NCBI RefSeq assembly: GCF_900167075.1
Contig: NZ_FUWH01000004.1
Coordinates: 310,001 to 374,000, forward strand
Length of the DNA: 64,000 nucleotides
Direction of reading: 5' to 3'
Source of the DNA: Sediminibacterium ginsengisoli
GTDB taxonomy: Bacteria > Bacteroidota > Bacteroidia > Chitinophagales > Chitinophagaceae
Positions 1 to 8,937 of the stretch are shown here, in pieces (the first letter of the stretch is position 1; the number at the start of each line of letters is the position of its first letter). Both the position numbers and the translations under genes were made by a program. Below the pieces are notes generated by a model. The model was not told where the DNA came from, ran no database searches, and saw only the letters and a program-made list of their open reading frames with translations.

Positions 1-1326
1 GGCCATAAATCCAGGCACTTCTATCTGCCTGCTGCTGATCTTACCATGCTTAATAAGCGTGGCATATTGTGCCAGCCATTCATCGGGCAAAATGCCCAGC
101 GAACCATCTTTCAGCATCACAGCTCTCTGGCCGGCCATCAGTATCTTCTGCAGTTCATGTAATGGCACTTTCTCCTTTCCGAAACTTACTTTCAGTTGCA
201 GTTTCGCTCTGCCGTTCACCGTTTCCACAACATTGATAACAGTTTCTGCCGCGTGTGATGAATACCTGAAATGCTGCAGCAGATCCATTCCAACCAGTTC
301 TATATCCGATCCCAGCAACTGGTGATAGGCTTTCATGAACCATTGCTTTTTCTGCGCTTCTGCAAACGAAAGATAGAAGAACCCGTTCTTTTGCCTGGCG
401 AAAGAAGCATGCAATGATTCCAGGTGCTTAATGAATTCTGTCTCCGCGGTTTTATTTCTTTTGATCTGCCATGCTTCCCCGCTGGCCATCACTTCATGTG
501 TATCCGTCCAGGCGCCATCAACAACAAATCCTTCATAGACCCACTGCGGGGTCAGCATCAGGAAGGAATTATTCAATTCCGTAAACAATACACGGTTTTG
601 TGGTAACACTTCAAGTACCTGCTGCAAAACCGCTGTTTTTCTTTTGACGGTATAATCCTGGTCGAGCCTTGATAAAATATCATGTGAGAATCCTGCTACA
701 TTGTTCTGGTAGGCAGTCATGTCTGTATGCGACAACCAGTCCAGTGTCTGGTAATCCCTGAAGCCCAGCAGGAAATATTCACTATTATTCTCCAGCAGGA
801 AAGCTGTTCGTGTAAATGTTTCAGCGGGATATAATGTGCCGTTCAGCTGTATGTACGAAAGCAATACCGGACTTCCCTTCTCTTCCGTTACTTCAAAAGA
901 CAATTGCGGTTTGAACTGGCTGAAAGCTGCGGGCATCGTTTTAAAATTAGCCTCGCCCTCTTTCCTGATCTTATGATATAGCTTCAGTAATGAAGTAAAC
1001 GGTTTAAGTTTGTCGAACTGCTTATGCAATACACGCATCAATGCAGTAAATACATAAGTTTCCGTAAGCACGGCACCGGTAACCTGTCCGTTTCCTTTTA
1101 TGACGGACTTGGCAGCCAGCATTTTTGCCCTGCTGAATTGCTCCAATGCTTCCTGTGCTTCTTTCGGAAGTTGCGGAAATGATTTCCGGATCTCCGCACC
1201 CGACAGGTTCTCCGTTACATAATTGATCCCCTTGGTTGTGCGTTCTATATGCAGCGACTCAAATACCTGTTTAAAATCCGGTATGGTTCCGGGTGTAAGT
1301 AACAATACAACTTTCTCAGACGACAT
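1..1326 (-). CDS. SNF2/RapA-family DEAD/DEAH-box helicase, N-terminal part (runs off window start)
   Basis: I translated an uninterrupted frame from an ATG at 1326 down to base 1, 442 codons without a stop, so only the N-terminal part is visible. It begins MSSEKVVLLLTPGTIPDF. Near the window edge it reads LKDGSLGILPDEWLAQYATL, which matches the conserved pre-helicase region I know from Bacteroidota SNF2-family helicases; the ATPase motifs themselves would lie beyond base 1 and cannot be seen. These proteins are ATP-dependent nucleic-acid translocases acting on DNA or on RNA polymerase. A perfect TAnnTTTG element sits just upstream (1348-1355). The gene follows a serine hydrolase on the same strand after 61 bases. 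Family identity rests on recall of the DGSLGxLPxEWL region, without the catalytic core. Confidence 0.75.
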   Translation of the reverse strand, partial: MSSEKVVLLLTPGTIPDFKQVFESLHIERTTKGINYVTENLSGAEIRKSFPQLPKEAQEALEQFSRAKMLAAKSVIKGNGQVTGAVLTETYVFTALMRVLHKQFDKLKPFTSLLKLYHKIRKEGEANFKTMPAAFSQFKPQLSFEVTEEKGSPVLLSYIQLNGTLYPAETFTRTAFLLENNSEYFLLGFRDYQTLDWLSHTDMTAYQNNVAGFSHDILSRLDQDYTVKRKTAVLQQVLEVLPQNRVLFTELNNSFLMLTPQWVYEGFVVDGAWTDTHEVMASGEAWQIKRNKTAETEFIKHLESLHASFARQKNGFFYLSFAEAQKKQWFMKAYHQLLGSDIELVGMDLLQHFRYSSHAAETVINVVETVNGRAKLQLKVSFGKEKVPLHELQKILMAGQRAVMLKDGSLGILPDEWLAQYATLIKHGKISSRQIEVPGFMA

Positions 1327-1347
1327 CTCACTTCTTGTATAAGTCTG

Positions 1348-1355
1348 CAAATGTA
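1348..1355 (-). promoter_or_regulatory. -7 promoter element for the SNF2 helicase gene
   Basis: The minus strand reads TACATTTG, a perfect match to the Bacteroidota -7 consensus TAnnTTTG, 21 bases before the helicase ATG. I saw no convincing -33 TTTG at the usual spacing. Confidence 0.5.
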
Positions 1356-1387
1356 TCGTATGACTTCAGATGCAGCTGATCTTTATT

Positions 1388-2950
1388 TTATCTGGCAACT
1401 TCGTAAATATGGTATTCCTGTATCAGCGCAGGGTTTTCGGGCGTAAGTGTAAAGCTGATACGGATATCCATAAATTCTCCGGCCACAACAAAACTGCCCC
1501 GGAGCTGGTTCTCTGCAACGAACGAAATCACTTTACCCGTTCTCCCCGCTTTTTTGAATATCGCTGCCGATTCTTTTTTCAGGCTTTCAAGCTGGTAGTC
1601 CTTAAAGAAATTTTCTGCAAACAGGCCGCTTGCCGTTGCATTGTTCCAGTCGGGCAATAGCTTCAGTAATGCCGCCTGCCTGTCTTTGAGTATAACAGAT
1701 GGTTCCAGAGCCGCCGGTCTCAAGCCTGCAGTCCTGATCAGTGTATCGAGTACCCTGAGGTTGATGCCTGTTGTTGATGCGTAGGTAACATTCGCAAAAA
1801 AGATCACACCGATCCCATAATCCGTTGCGATCTGCCAGTTACTGCCAAAGCCTGGTAAACCACCGGAATGCCCTACCACGGTTCTTTGTTCGCAGTCTCT
1901 TGTCCAGCGTAACCCGTAACCATAAGCAGATGCAAGCGGACAAAGGCGTCCGTCGGGATATTTATAATTGGGGCTGATGGTATTAAAACGCCAGGGCTGG
2001 TGCATTTCACGAACCGAACTTCTCCTGACAGGTCCGTTATCATTAACGCTCCTGGGCGGCCAGGCATCCTGGTGCAACGCCACATATTTGCTGAAAGATT
2101 CAAGCGATGTGATCATTCCGCCCATGGCACCATAAATGCCATCATGCAACAGAGGTTCTTCTTTCCAGGCATTATCGATCCAGCGGTAGCCGTGTGCCAG
2201 CTGCGCGGCCGGAACGCGATCGAATTCCCATTCGGCCTGGTTCATTCCCAATGGCTCCCAGATATTTTTCCTGATGTATTCGCCGTAACCAATACCTGAT
2301 GCTTTCCTGATGATCACACCCAGCATGGTAAATCCGAGATTACTGTATTCATAAGTAAGGCCGGCAGCGTTTGAAAGGTTAACGCCGCGGCGGATCAGGT
2401 CTGTCAGGTCTTTTTCAGTGGCAGCAAGCTGGCGGTCGCCCCAGGGATTGTCTTCCGGGAAACCGGCCGAATGTGTGAGCAGATGCCTGATGGTGATCTC
2501 AGGTGCATCAGCGGTCAGCTTCAAACCTTTTACTTCGGGAATATATTTCCATACGGGATCATCAAGATCGAGCTTGCCCGCATCGCGCAGGTGAAGAATG
2601 GCCATGGCGGTAAAGCTTTTCGACATGGATGCGATCCTGAACATCGATTTTGTAGTTGCCGGTATCTTTTTATCTATATCTGTATAACCGCCCGCTCCGC
2701 TGAAAACAAGTTTGCCATCGAGCATGATACCGAATGTATAACCTGGAAAATGATTCTTGTCTGCAAAGGATCTGTACATCGATTCAACTGCCGGGAATAA
2801 TGCCTGTAATCGCTGGTAACGCATAGCGTCTGTAAAGGCAGGCGCCTCATAACCCTGTGTGTATGGCGAACTGTCCTGGCTGTAAGCAGCAGGAATAATC
2901 ATTACAGACTGGCATAGCAACAACGCCAGAAAAAGGTTCCTGTATTTCAT
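1388..2950 (-). CDS. Serine hydrolase, class C beta-lactamase / PBP-like family, exported
   Basis: The 520-residue product has an N-terminal signal peptide (about residues 1-24, ending AAYS). The active-site signature of the class C beta-lactamase fold is present: SxxK as SMSK at residues 108-111, the YxN motif as YSN at 202-204, and an HSGG motif where the third motif (KTG or HxG) is expected. Members of this family include esterases, D-aminopeptidases and penicillin-interacting proteins, and the sequence does not say which this is. A domain of roughly 120 residues follows the catalytic part, as in many secreted Bacteroidota members. It starts 30 bases after the E1 gene on the same strand, so the two may be co-transcribed, although no functional link is apparent. 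Confidence 0.85.
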   Translation of the reverse strand: MKYRNLFLALLLCQSVMIIPAAYSQDSSPYTQGYEAPAFTDAMRYQRLQALFPAVESMYRSFADKNHFPGYTFGIMLDGKLVFSGAGGYTDIDKKIPATTKSMFRIASMSKSFTAMAILHLRDAGKLDLDDPVWKYIPEVKGLKLTADAPEITIRHLLTHSAGFPEDNPWGDRQLAATEKDLTDLIRRGVNLSNAAGLTYEYSNLGFTMLGVIIRKASGIGYGEYIRKNIWEPLGMNQAEWEFDRVPAAQLAHGYRWIDNAWKEEPLLHDGIYGAMGGMITSLESFSKYVALHQDAWPPRSVNDNGPVRRSSVREMHQPWRFNTISPNYKYPDGRLCPLASAYGYGLRWTRDCEQRTVVGHSGGLPGFGSNWQIATDYGIGVIFFANVTYASTTGINLRVLDTLIRTAGLRPAALEPSVILKDRQAALLKLLPDWNNATASGLFAENFFKDYQLESLKKESAAIFKKAGRTGKVISFVAENQLRGSFVVAGEFMDIRISFTLTPENPALIQEYHIYEVAR

Positions 2951-2980
2951 TCGGTTGGATTTTAGGATTGAACGTTAATA

Positions 2981-4984
2981 TCAGTAACGCTGCAGTTTTT
3001 CTACATAACCATGCAGCCTGTTCTTAGCCATGAATGTTTTTTCCAGGTCGATATTAAACGGAACAGGTGTATCGAGCGATGCGCAACGCATTACAGGTGC
3101 ATCGAGCAGTTCGAAACAATGTTCGCTGATCCAGGCACTGATCTCTCCGCCGATGCCTCCGGTCAATGTGTCTTCATGCAGCAGCAATACTTTTCCTGTT
3201 TTAGCCACAGCTGTTCTGACAGCTTCGTAATCGAGCGGCAGTAAGGTACGCAGGTCGAGTATATGAAGCGACACTTCAGGATGCTGGTGCTGGTATTCAA
3301 GCGCCCAATGCACGCCCGAGCCGTATGTGATCACGGTAATATCTGTTCCTTCAGCTGCAAGTCTTGCCTTCCCGATCTCTACTTCATATGCTGCTTCCGG
3401 AACCGGGCCGCTTACGCTTCTGTATAAACCCTTATGTTCAAAAAACAGTACGGGGTTAGGATCATTGATCGCTGCGATGAGAAGTCCTTTTGCATCATGT
3501 GGTGTGGAAGGATAAACCACTTTCAGCCCTGGCACATGCGTGAACCAGGCTTCATTGCTTTGTGAGTGGAACGGCCCTGCGCCTACGCCACCGCCCGTCG
3601 GCATCCGGATCACCACATCAGCCTGCTGGCCCCAGCGGTAATGTATTTTAGCCAGGTTATTGACAATCTGGTTGAAGCCCACAGTCACAAAATCCGCGAA
3701 CTGCATTTCCATCATGCTCTTGTACCCTTCCAGACTCAATCCGAGTGCGGTTCCTACAATTGCGCTTTCGCACAGTGGTGTGTTGCGCACCCTTTCTTTT
3801 CCGAATTGTTTTACAAAACCTTCCGTTATTTTAAAAGCGCCGCCGTATTCGGCAATATCCTGCCCCATCAGTACCAGGTTATCATGCAGCTGCATGCTTT
3901 GTGACAATCCTTCCTGTATAGCATCTACGAAACGTTTTTCGGGTGCACCTGCTTTTGGCGCATCCATTGTATTTGCATCCGACCAGAGCCGGGCGTTCAC
4001 CGATTTTTTCGCATATACATCATGCAGTTCCTCGTTTGCATCAGGGATCAGTTCTTCCGCTTCATAAGCCAGTTTCAGTTCTTCTTCAATATATGTTTTA
4101 AGCTCGCTCCGGATCTCTTCTGCAGCAGCTGCGGTGAGAACACCTTCTGCGAGCAGGAATGCTTCATAATTCTTAACCGGGTCTTTTGCACCCCATTCGT
4201 CGAACAATTCCGCAGGTACGTATTTGGTACCGCTGGCCTCTTCATGTCCCCGCATCCTGAATGTCATACATTCCACGAGATAGGGTTTCTGGTTTCTGAT
4301 ACAGTAATCACGTACACCCCTGATGGTATCGTATACTTCGAGGATATTATTCCCATTGATGCGTATGCCGTCCATGCCATAGCCTTTGGCTTTATCTACC
4401 AGGCTTTCGCACTTGTATTGTTCGTTCACCGGTGTACTGAGTCCGTAACCGTTATTCTCGATCACGAATATTACCGGCAGCCCCCATACGGCAGCCACAT
4501 TCAGCGCTTCATGAAAATCGCCTTCGCTGGTACCGCCATCGCCCGAATAAGCGAGTGATACTTTATTGTCTTTTCTTAGTTTATATGCAAGTGCAACACC
4601 ATCTGCCAGTGCCAGCTGCGGACCAAGGTGTGAGATCATACCGCAGATATGATGTGCACGGCTGCCGAAATGGAAGCTTCGCTCTCTTCCTTTACTGTAA
4701 CCATCCTTGTTGCCCTGCCATTGCATGAACAATTTCTGCAGACCCATCTGCCGGGTAGTGAATACACCGAGGTTACGGTGTAATGGCATCACCCACTCAT
4801 CTTTTTCCAGTGCAAGTGTACTGCCTACAGAGATAGCTTCCTGGCCAATTCCGCTGAACCATTTACTGATCTTTCCCTGGCGAAGCAGCACCAGCATCTT
4901 CTCTTCGATCATCCTTGGCAGCAGTAAGCTCCTGTACATGAATACAAGTTCATCATTCGTTTGCCCGCTTCTTACAAATTCCAT
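2981..4984 (-). CDS. 2-oxo acid dehydrogenase E1, fused alpha and beta subunits
   Basis: This thiamine-diphosphate enzyme would decarboxylate a 2-oxo acid (branched-chain 2-oxo acids or pyruvate) and pass the acyl group to an E2 lipoyl protein. The alpha half comes first, with the ThDP/Mg motif GDG at residues 148-150 and the paired NN at 177-178 of the protein as I start it. The beta half follows from about residue 340 to the C-terminus at 667. A longer frame from 5101 exists, but its first 39 codons include the terminator of the upstream gene (5066-5092), so the apparent hydrophobic N-terminus there is an artefact; I start at the ATG at 4984. Fused alpha/beta E1 proteins of this length are common in Bacteroidota. 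No E2 or E3 gene is nearby. Substrate preference cannot be read from sequence alone. Confidence 0.88.
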   Translation of the reverse strand: MEFVRSGQTNDELVFMYRSLLLPRMIEEKMLVLLRQGKISKWFSGIGQEAISVGSTLALEKDEWVMPLHRNLGVFTTRQMGLQKLFMQWQGNKDGYSKGRERSFHFGSRAHHICGMISHLGPQLALADGVALAYKLRKDNKVSLAYSGDGGTSEGDFHEALNVAAVWGLPVIFVIENNGYGLSTPVNEQYKCESLVDKAKGYGMDGIRINGNNILEVYDTIRGVRDYCIRNQKPYLVECMTFRMRGHEEASGTKYVPAELFDEWGAKDPVKNYEAFLLAEGVLTAAAAEEIRSELKTYIEEELKLAYEAEELIPDANEELHDVYAKKSVNARLWSDANTMDAPKAGAPEKRFVDAIQEGLSQSMQLHDNLVLMGQDIAEYGGAFKITEGFVKQFGKERVRNTPLCESAIVGTALGLSLEGYKSMMEMQFADFVTVGFNQIVNNLAKIHYRWGQQADVVIRMPTGGGVGAGPFHSQSNEAWFTHVPGLKVVYPSTPHDAKGLLIAAINDPNPVLFFEHKGLYRSVSGPVPEAAYEVEIGKARLAAEGTDITVITYGSGVHWALEYQHQHPEVSLHILDLRTLLPLDYEAVRTAVAKTGKVLLLHEDTLTGGIGGEISAWISEHCFELLDAPVMRCASLDTPVPFNIDLEKTFMAKNRLHGYVEKLQRY

Positions 4985-5065
4985 AGCAGTCTGTTTATTA
5001 TAATTGCCTGTTTTTTCAATAGTTTTCAGCGTGGCTAAGTTACTCGTATTAATAAAACAAAGCAC

Positions 5066-5092
5066 AAAAAAAACCACCGCATCTGCGATGGT
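5066..5092 (-). terminator. Intrinsic terminator of the BI-1/YccA gene
   Basis: On the minus strand ACCATCGCA and TGCGGTGGT form a 9-bp stem (one T-G wobble), followed directly by eight T residues. It lies 24 bases past the stop of the BI-1 gene and inside the 5' extension of the E1 reading frame. Confidence 0.88.
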
Positions 5093-5115
5093 TCGATACA
5101 TAATTTTTTTATTGA

Positions 5116-5883
5116 TCAGTTCCTGTTCGATAATTTGCCCAGCAGGCGCAGGATTTCAACATACAGCCATATGATGGTAACCAGCAGCCCGAAAGCACCG
5201 TACCATTCCATATATTTTGGGGCGCCCATTTCTGCACCCTTCTCGATCATATCAAAATCCAGTATAAGGTTAAGGGCTGCAATTGCTACCACGAACAGGC
5301 TGATTCCGATACTCAGCAGCGAGCTGTCGTACATAAAGCTCACATTCAAACCGAAGAAACGCAGTACCAGCGTGAGCAGGTAAAAGATCGCAATACCCAG
5401 CGTTGCGGTAAATACTACTGATTTAAATCGTTGTGTGGCGTTGATGATACGGAAATTATACAGCAGGAACATAGCAATGGCCACACCGAATGTAAGCCCG
5501 ATCGCCTGCATGATGAGGCCCGGGTATTTCTCAGAGAATGCCGCATTCAGAATTGCTGAAATGCCGCCTATAAATAACCCTTCCAGGATACCATATGCCG
5601 GCGCCAGGTACGGGGCTGTTGTTGGTTTGAAGGAAATGATCAGTACCAGGATCAGACCACCGATCGCTCCTGCGATCATGAGGGTGTTCATGGTATCCTG
5701 CTTGAATTCCTCGAACAGGTGCCAGCTGTAAGCTGCCCCGGCTATCACCATCAGCATCAGGAATGCAAATTTATTGATCGCTCCCCTGACGCTCATTACG
5801 CCCTGGGCATTTGCTTCGAGATGAAGACTTTTATTGAACATTTTTTCCGTTAGGGTCGGGTTCCCTGATCTGAAGATTGCCAT
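5116..5883 (-). CDS. Bax inhibitor-1/YccA-family membrane protein
   Basis: The 255-residue protein has seven hydrophobic segments from about residue 37 to the C-terminus and starts with the FRSGNPTL stretch typical of Bacteroidota BI-1/YccA proteins. The family consists of inner-membrane proteins proposed to act as pH-sensitive calcium leak channels or as modulators of the FtsH protease; the precise role here is unknown. The C-terminus shows the expected conserved acidic stretch (LNLILDFDMIEKGAE). It is a single-gene unit, with a perfect -7 element upstream and a strong terminator downstream. Confidence 0.9.
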   Translation of the reverse strand: MAIFRSGNPTLTEKMFNKSLHLEANAQGVMSVRGAINKFAFLMLMVIAGAAYSWHLFEEFKQDTMNTLMIAGAIGGLILVLIISFKPTTAPYLAPAYGILEGLFIGGISAILNAAFSEKYPGLIMQAIGLTFGVAIAMFLLYNFRIINATQRFKSVVFTATLGIAIFYLLTLVLRFFGLNVSFMYDSSLLSIGISLFVVAIAALNLILDFDMIEKGAEMGAPKYMEWYGAFGLLVTIIWLYVEILRLLGKLSNRN

Positions 5884-5904
5884 AATATCAATTGTTTACT
5901 GATC

Positions 5905-5912
5905 CAAATGTA
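5905..5912 (-). promoter_or_regulatory. -7 promoter element for the BI-1/YccA gene
   Basis: The minus strand reads TACATTTG (perfect TAnnTTTG), 21 bases before the ATG at 5883. A TTTA lies about 20 bases further upstream and may serve as the -33 element. Confidence 0.5.
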
Positions 5913-5998
5913 ATCATTCTGCCTTTTGCACTAAATACAGCCTCAAATTTTAACGTCTTTCTCATCCTGTGCTGCCGCATTCCGATTCACAGCAGCGA

Positions 5999-6871
5999 TC
6001 AGGGCTTGTACACAGGCCTTTTAATGCCGGGATAATGATCTACCGTTTCAAATACATATGCCGGGTTCTGTTTGAGTATGCTGATGAATTTCGCCAGCGA
6101 ATCAGTATCCTCCGGCCTGCGGAACATCCGGTCGTGTGTAAGTATCACCACATGGTTCGGTGTATGCGTACGGTTGCGGGCAAATGCACTGTCTACCTGG
6201 TTGGCCAGCTGCTGCGGCGTTTGCACGGGTCTTGCACTTTTATGATTGAAATTCCATTCTACTTCCCAGCCGAATACATTATACCCGGCGCTGTCCAGCA
6301 ACTCAGTCACTTTACGCACCATGGGCGATGAGCGGAGCTCACCATTCCTTACCCAGGCACTGTTACCAGGCAACCTTGCTATCAGGTATGGTACTTTCAT
6401 CTGCTGCTGGGCCTTATCGAAATCCAGTATCGTAGATTCACTGTTCTTGTAAAAAGCTTTGTAGTTACCAGAGGCATGTGTATAGCTGTGGTTCGCCAGC
6501 AGGAATTGAGGATAGCTTTCGCGGATCGTATGTACGATCTGGCGCCCGTCGCTCTTGGCCTCGCTGTGCAGACCTACCATAAAGAAACTGGCTTTCACAT
6601 CCAGTTTTTTGCAGACGTTATAACAATCCATGGTACCGTGCTGCGGCCCGTCGTCGAATGTGAGATAAATGTACTTTTTTGAGCTGTCGTAAGTGATGGG
6701 CTGCCAGTCGGCAAGCGGAGACGGCTTTACAACATCGGGCTTGCCGGCCGTTTCTGCCGTATCTTCGGGCAGGCCGGGTGAAGCGTTAGAGCTAAAATTA
6801 CATGCAGCAGTCAGAAATACCGGCGCCAATGCCAGCAATCGCAGGCAGGCCCGGGCGGGTTTAGATAACAT
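5999..6871 (-). CDS. Lipoprotein polysaccharide deacetylase (NodB homology domain)
   Basis: The enzyme would remove N-acetyl groups from a cell-surface or wall polysaccharide. The NodB metal-binding signature is intact: TFDDGP about 85-90 residues in, and an HSYTH (HxxxH) motif some 60 residues later. I start it at the ATG at 6871, which gives a 290-residue protein with a clear lipoprotein signal ending LTAAC (Cys at residue 24). The longer frame from 7009 is rejected because a perfect -7 element (6892-6899) lies inside its first codons and because the lipobox would then sit too far from the N-terminus. The gene is divergent from korA. Substrate is unknown. Confidence 0.88.
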   Translation of the reverse strand: MLSKPARACLRLLALAPVFLTAACNFSSNASPGLPEDTAETAGKPDVVKPSPLADWQPITYDSSKKYIYLTFDDGPQHGTMDCYNVCKKLDVKASFFMVGLHSEAKSDGRQIVHTIRESYPQFLLANHSYTHASGNYKAFYKNSESTILDFDKAQQQMKVPYLIARLPGNSAWVRNGELRSSPMVRKVTELLDSAGYNVFGWEVEWNFNHKSARPVQTPQQLANQVDSAFARNRTHTPNHVVILTHDRMFRRPEDTDSLAKFISILKQNPAYVFETVDHYPGIKRPVYKP

Positions 6872-6891
6872 TTCCACTTTTATTAGTGAAA

Positions 6892-6899
6892 CAAAGATA
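6892..6899 (-). promoter_or_regulatory. -7 promoter element for the polysaccharide deacetylase
   Basis: The minus strand reads TATCTTTG (perfect TAnnTTTG), 20 bases before the chosen ATG at 6871. Its position inside the longer open frame is the main argument for the shorter protein. Confidence 0.55.
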
Positions 6900-6994
6900 C
6901 AATTTGGCTCCAACCGGCTGCTATCAGCTTTGTTAATCTTAAAAAAGAGCTTCCGAAATACGAAAAAATAGGGTTCCCGGCGGCCGGAGTATAG

Positions 6995-7002
6995 TAACTT
7001 TG
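6995..7002 (+). promoter_or_regulatory. -7 promoter element for korA
   Basis: TAACTTTG, a perfect TAnnTTTG, ends 18 bases before the korA ATG. It is divergent from the deacetylase promoter about 100 bases away. Confidence 0.55.
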
Positions 7003-7020
7003 CGGTCACAATTTTTTTGA

Positions 7021-8877
7021 ATGAGCAGAAAAGAGGAACTTTTACAGGATGTGGTGATCAAATTTGCGGGCGACAGCGGCGACGGAATGCAGCTGACAGG
7101 TCAGCAATTCACGAATAATACGGCTCTCCTGGGCATTGATCTGGCCACTTTTCCCGACTTCCCGGCCGAAATCCGCGCCCCTATCGGTACCGTACCGGGC
7201 GTGAGTGGTTTCCAGCTCCGGTTTTCCAGCGACCGAGTCTTTACTCCCGGCGACCTTTGCGATATCCTGGTGGCAATGAACGCTGCAGCCCTCAAGGTAA
7301 ACCTGAAAAGCATTAAACCCGGCGGTAAGATCATCGCCAATATTGATGGTTTCGATAATAAGAACCTGCGTCTTGCCAATTACCCCGACGGTGTGAATCC
7401 GCTGGAAGATGGCAGCCTGGACGGCTTTGAAGTAACGAAAGTAGACGTTACCAAGCTCACCCGTGAAGCCCTCAAAGAATTCACCGATCTCGGCACCAAG
7501 GAAAGGGACCGCGCCAAAAACATGTTCGTACTTGGCCTGATCTACTGGATGTATAATCGTAAACTCGACAATACCATCGATTTCCTTACCGAGAAATTCG
7601 GCAAAAAAGACACCATCCTCCGCAGCAATATCAAAGTACTGCAGGCGGGTTATAACTACGGAGATACTACCGAAGCTTTTACCACCCGCTATAAAGTGGA
7701 AAAAGCACGCATGGCGCCGGGTACTTACCGCAGCATCATGGGTAACCAGGCGCTGGCAATGGGTCTGGTGGCGGCGGGGGAAAGAAGCGGACTGCCAATT
7801 TTCCTGGGTACCTATCCCATCACACCGGCATCTGATATCCTGCACGAACTGAGCCGGCATAAATCTTTCGGTATCCGCACTTTCCAGGCGGAAGATGAGA
7901 TCGCAGGTATTTCCTCGGCAATAGGTGCGAGTTATGGCGGGCACCTGGGTGTTACCACAACTTCAGGACCGGGTATGGCACTTAAAACAGAAGCAATGGG
8001 ACTGGCTGTAATGCTGGAGATCCCGCTGCTGATCGTGAACATACAGCGTGGCGGACCATCTACCGGTCTTCCTACAAAAACAGAACAAAGCGACCTGCTG
8101 CAGGCATACTATGGCCGTAACGGGGAATGTCCCATGCCGGTGATCTCCGCATCCACACCAAGCGATTGTTTCGATGCGGCTTATGAAGCTGCACGTATCG
8201 CCGTTCAGCACATGACACCGGTGATCCTGCTGAGCGATGGCTATATCGCCAACGGCGCAGAACCATGGAAGTTCCCGAAAGCAGAAGACCTCAAACCTAT
8301 TGAAGTAACTTTCAAGGAAGGACTGTCTGAAGATGAACCGAAATTCATGCCGTATAAACGCGACGAAAAACTGGTTCGTCCCTGGGCAGTACCCGGCACA
8401 CCCGGGCTGGAACACCGGATCGGCGGCCTGGAAAAGCAGGACGTGACAGGAAACGTAAGCTACGACCAGGATAACCACCAGCACATGGTAAAGACCAGGC
8501 AGGCGAAAGTGGATAAGATAGCCGATTACATTCCTTTACAAACGCTTGACAGCGGACCCGAAAAAGGAAAAGTGCTTTTGCTGGGCTGGGGTTCTACTTA
8601 TGGTTCTATCAAAAGCGCTGCGCTGGAACTCCAGGCAGAAGGACTTGAAGTAAGTCATGCGCATATCCGCTATCTCCGTCCGTTCCCGCGTAACCTCGGG
8701 GAGATCCTCAGGAACTTCGATAAGGTACTGATCCCCGAGATCAACAATGGTCAGCTGATCAAAATTATACGGGATGAATTCTTTGTAGATGCCAAAGGCT
8801 ATAACAAGATCATGGGTGTGCCTATTACCAAAGGCGAACTCGTTAGTGCTGTTAAACAGATGCTGGAAGAGCGTTGA
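7021..8877 (+). CDS. korA: 2-oxoglutarate/2-oxoacid:ferredoxin oxidoreductase, fused gamma-alpha subunit
   Basis: KorA with KorB converts a 2-oxo acid plus CoA to acyl-CoA, reducing ferredoxin, either in an oxidative or a reductive (CO2-fixing) direction. The 618-residue protein begins with the gamma domain (GDSGDGMQLTGQQF near residue 18), followed from about residue 240 by the pyrimidine-binding alpha domain (TYPITPASDIL) and a C-terminal domain. This gamma-alpha fusion is the usual bacterial KorA form. The ThDP-binding beta subunit, normally encoded directly downstream, is absent: the gene is followed by a terminator and an opposing FUSC gene. A partner must be encoded elsewhere if the enzyme is functional. 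Confidence 0.9.
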   Translation: MSRKEELLQDVVIKFAGDSGDGMQLTGQQFTNNTALLGIDLATFPDFPAEIRAPIGTVPGVSGFQLRFSSDRVFTPGDLCDILVAMNAAALKVNLKSIKPGGKIIANIDGFDNKNLRLANYPDGVNPLEDGSLDGFEVTKVDVTKLTREALKEFTDLGTKERDRAKNMFVLGLIYWMYNRKLDNTIDFLTEKFGKKDTILRSNIKVLQAGYNYGDTTEAFTTRYKVEKARMAPGTYRSIMGNQALAMGLVAAGERSGLPIFLGTYPITPASDILHELSRHKSFGIRTFQAEDEIAGISSAIGASYGGHLGVTTTSGPGMALKTEAMGLAVMLEIPLLIVNIQRGGPSTGLPTKTEQSDLLQAYYGRNGECPMPVISASTPSDCFDAAYEAARIAVQHMTPVILLSDGYIANGAEPWKFPKAEDLKPIEVTFKEGLSEDEPKFMPYKRDEKLVRPWAVPGTPGLEHRIGGLEKQDVTGNVSYDQDNHQHMVKTRQAKVDKIADYIPLQTLDSGPEKGKVLLLGWGSTYGSIKSAALELQAEGLEVSHAHIRYLRPFPRNLGEILRNFDKVLIPEINNGQLIKIIRDEFFVDAKGYNKIMGVPITKGELVSAVKQMLEER

Positions 8878-8900
8878 TAGCTTAATAATCAAGTATACTG

Positions 8901-8933
8901 AAAATGGTTCTGTCTTTAAGATAGGACCATTTT
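8901..8933. terminator. Bidirectional terminator between korA and the FUSC gene
   Basis: A 14-base arm (AAAATGGTTCTGTC) pairs with GATAGGACCATTTT across a 5-base loop with two wobble pairs, giving T-rich tails on both strands. It sits between two convergent stop codons. Confidence 0.88.
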
Positions 8934-8937
8934 TGTT

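Noticed and set aside
7042..7944. A 300-codon minus-strand frame opposite korA
   Set aside because: korA matches its family along its whole length; the opposing frame has no domain or promoter and arises from codon bias.
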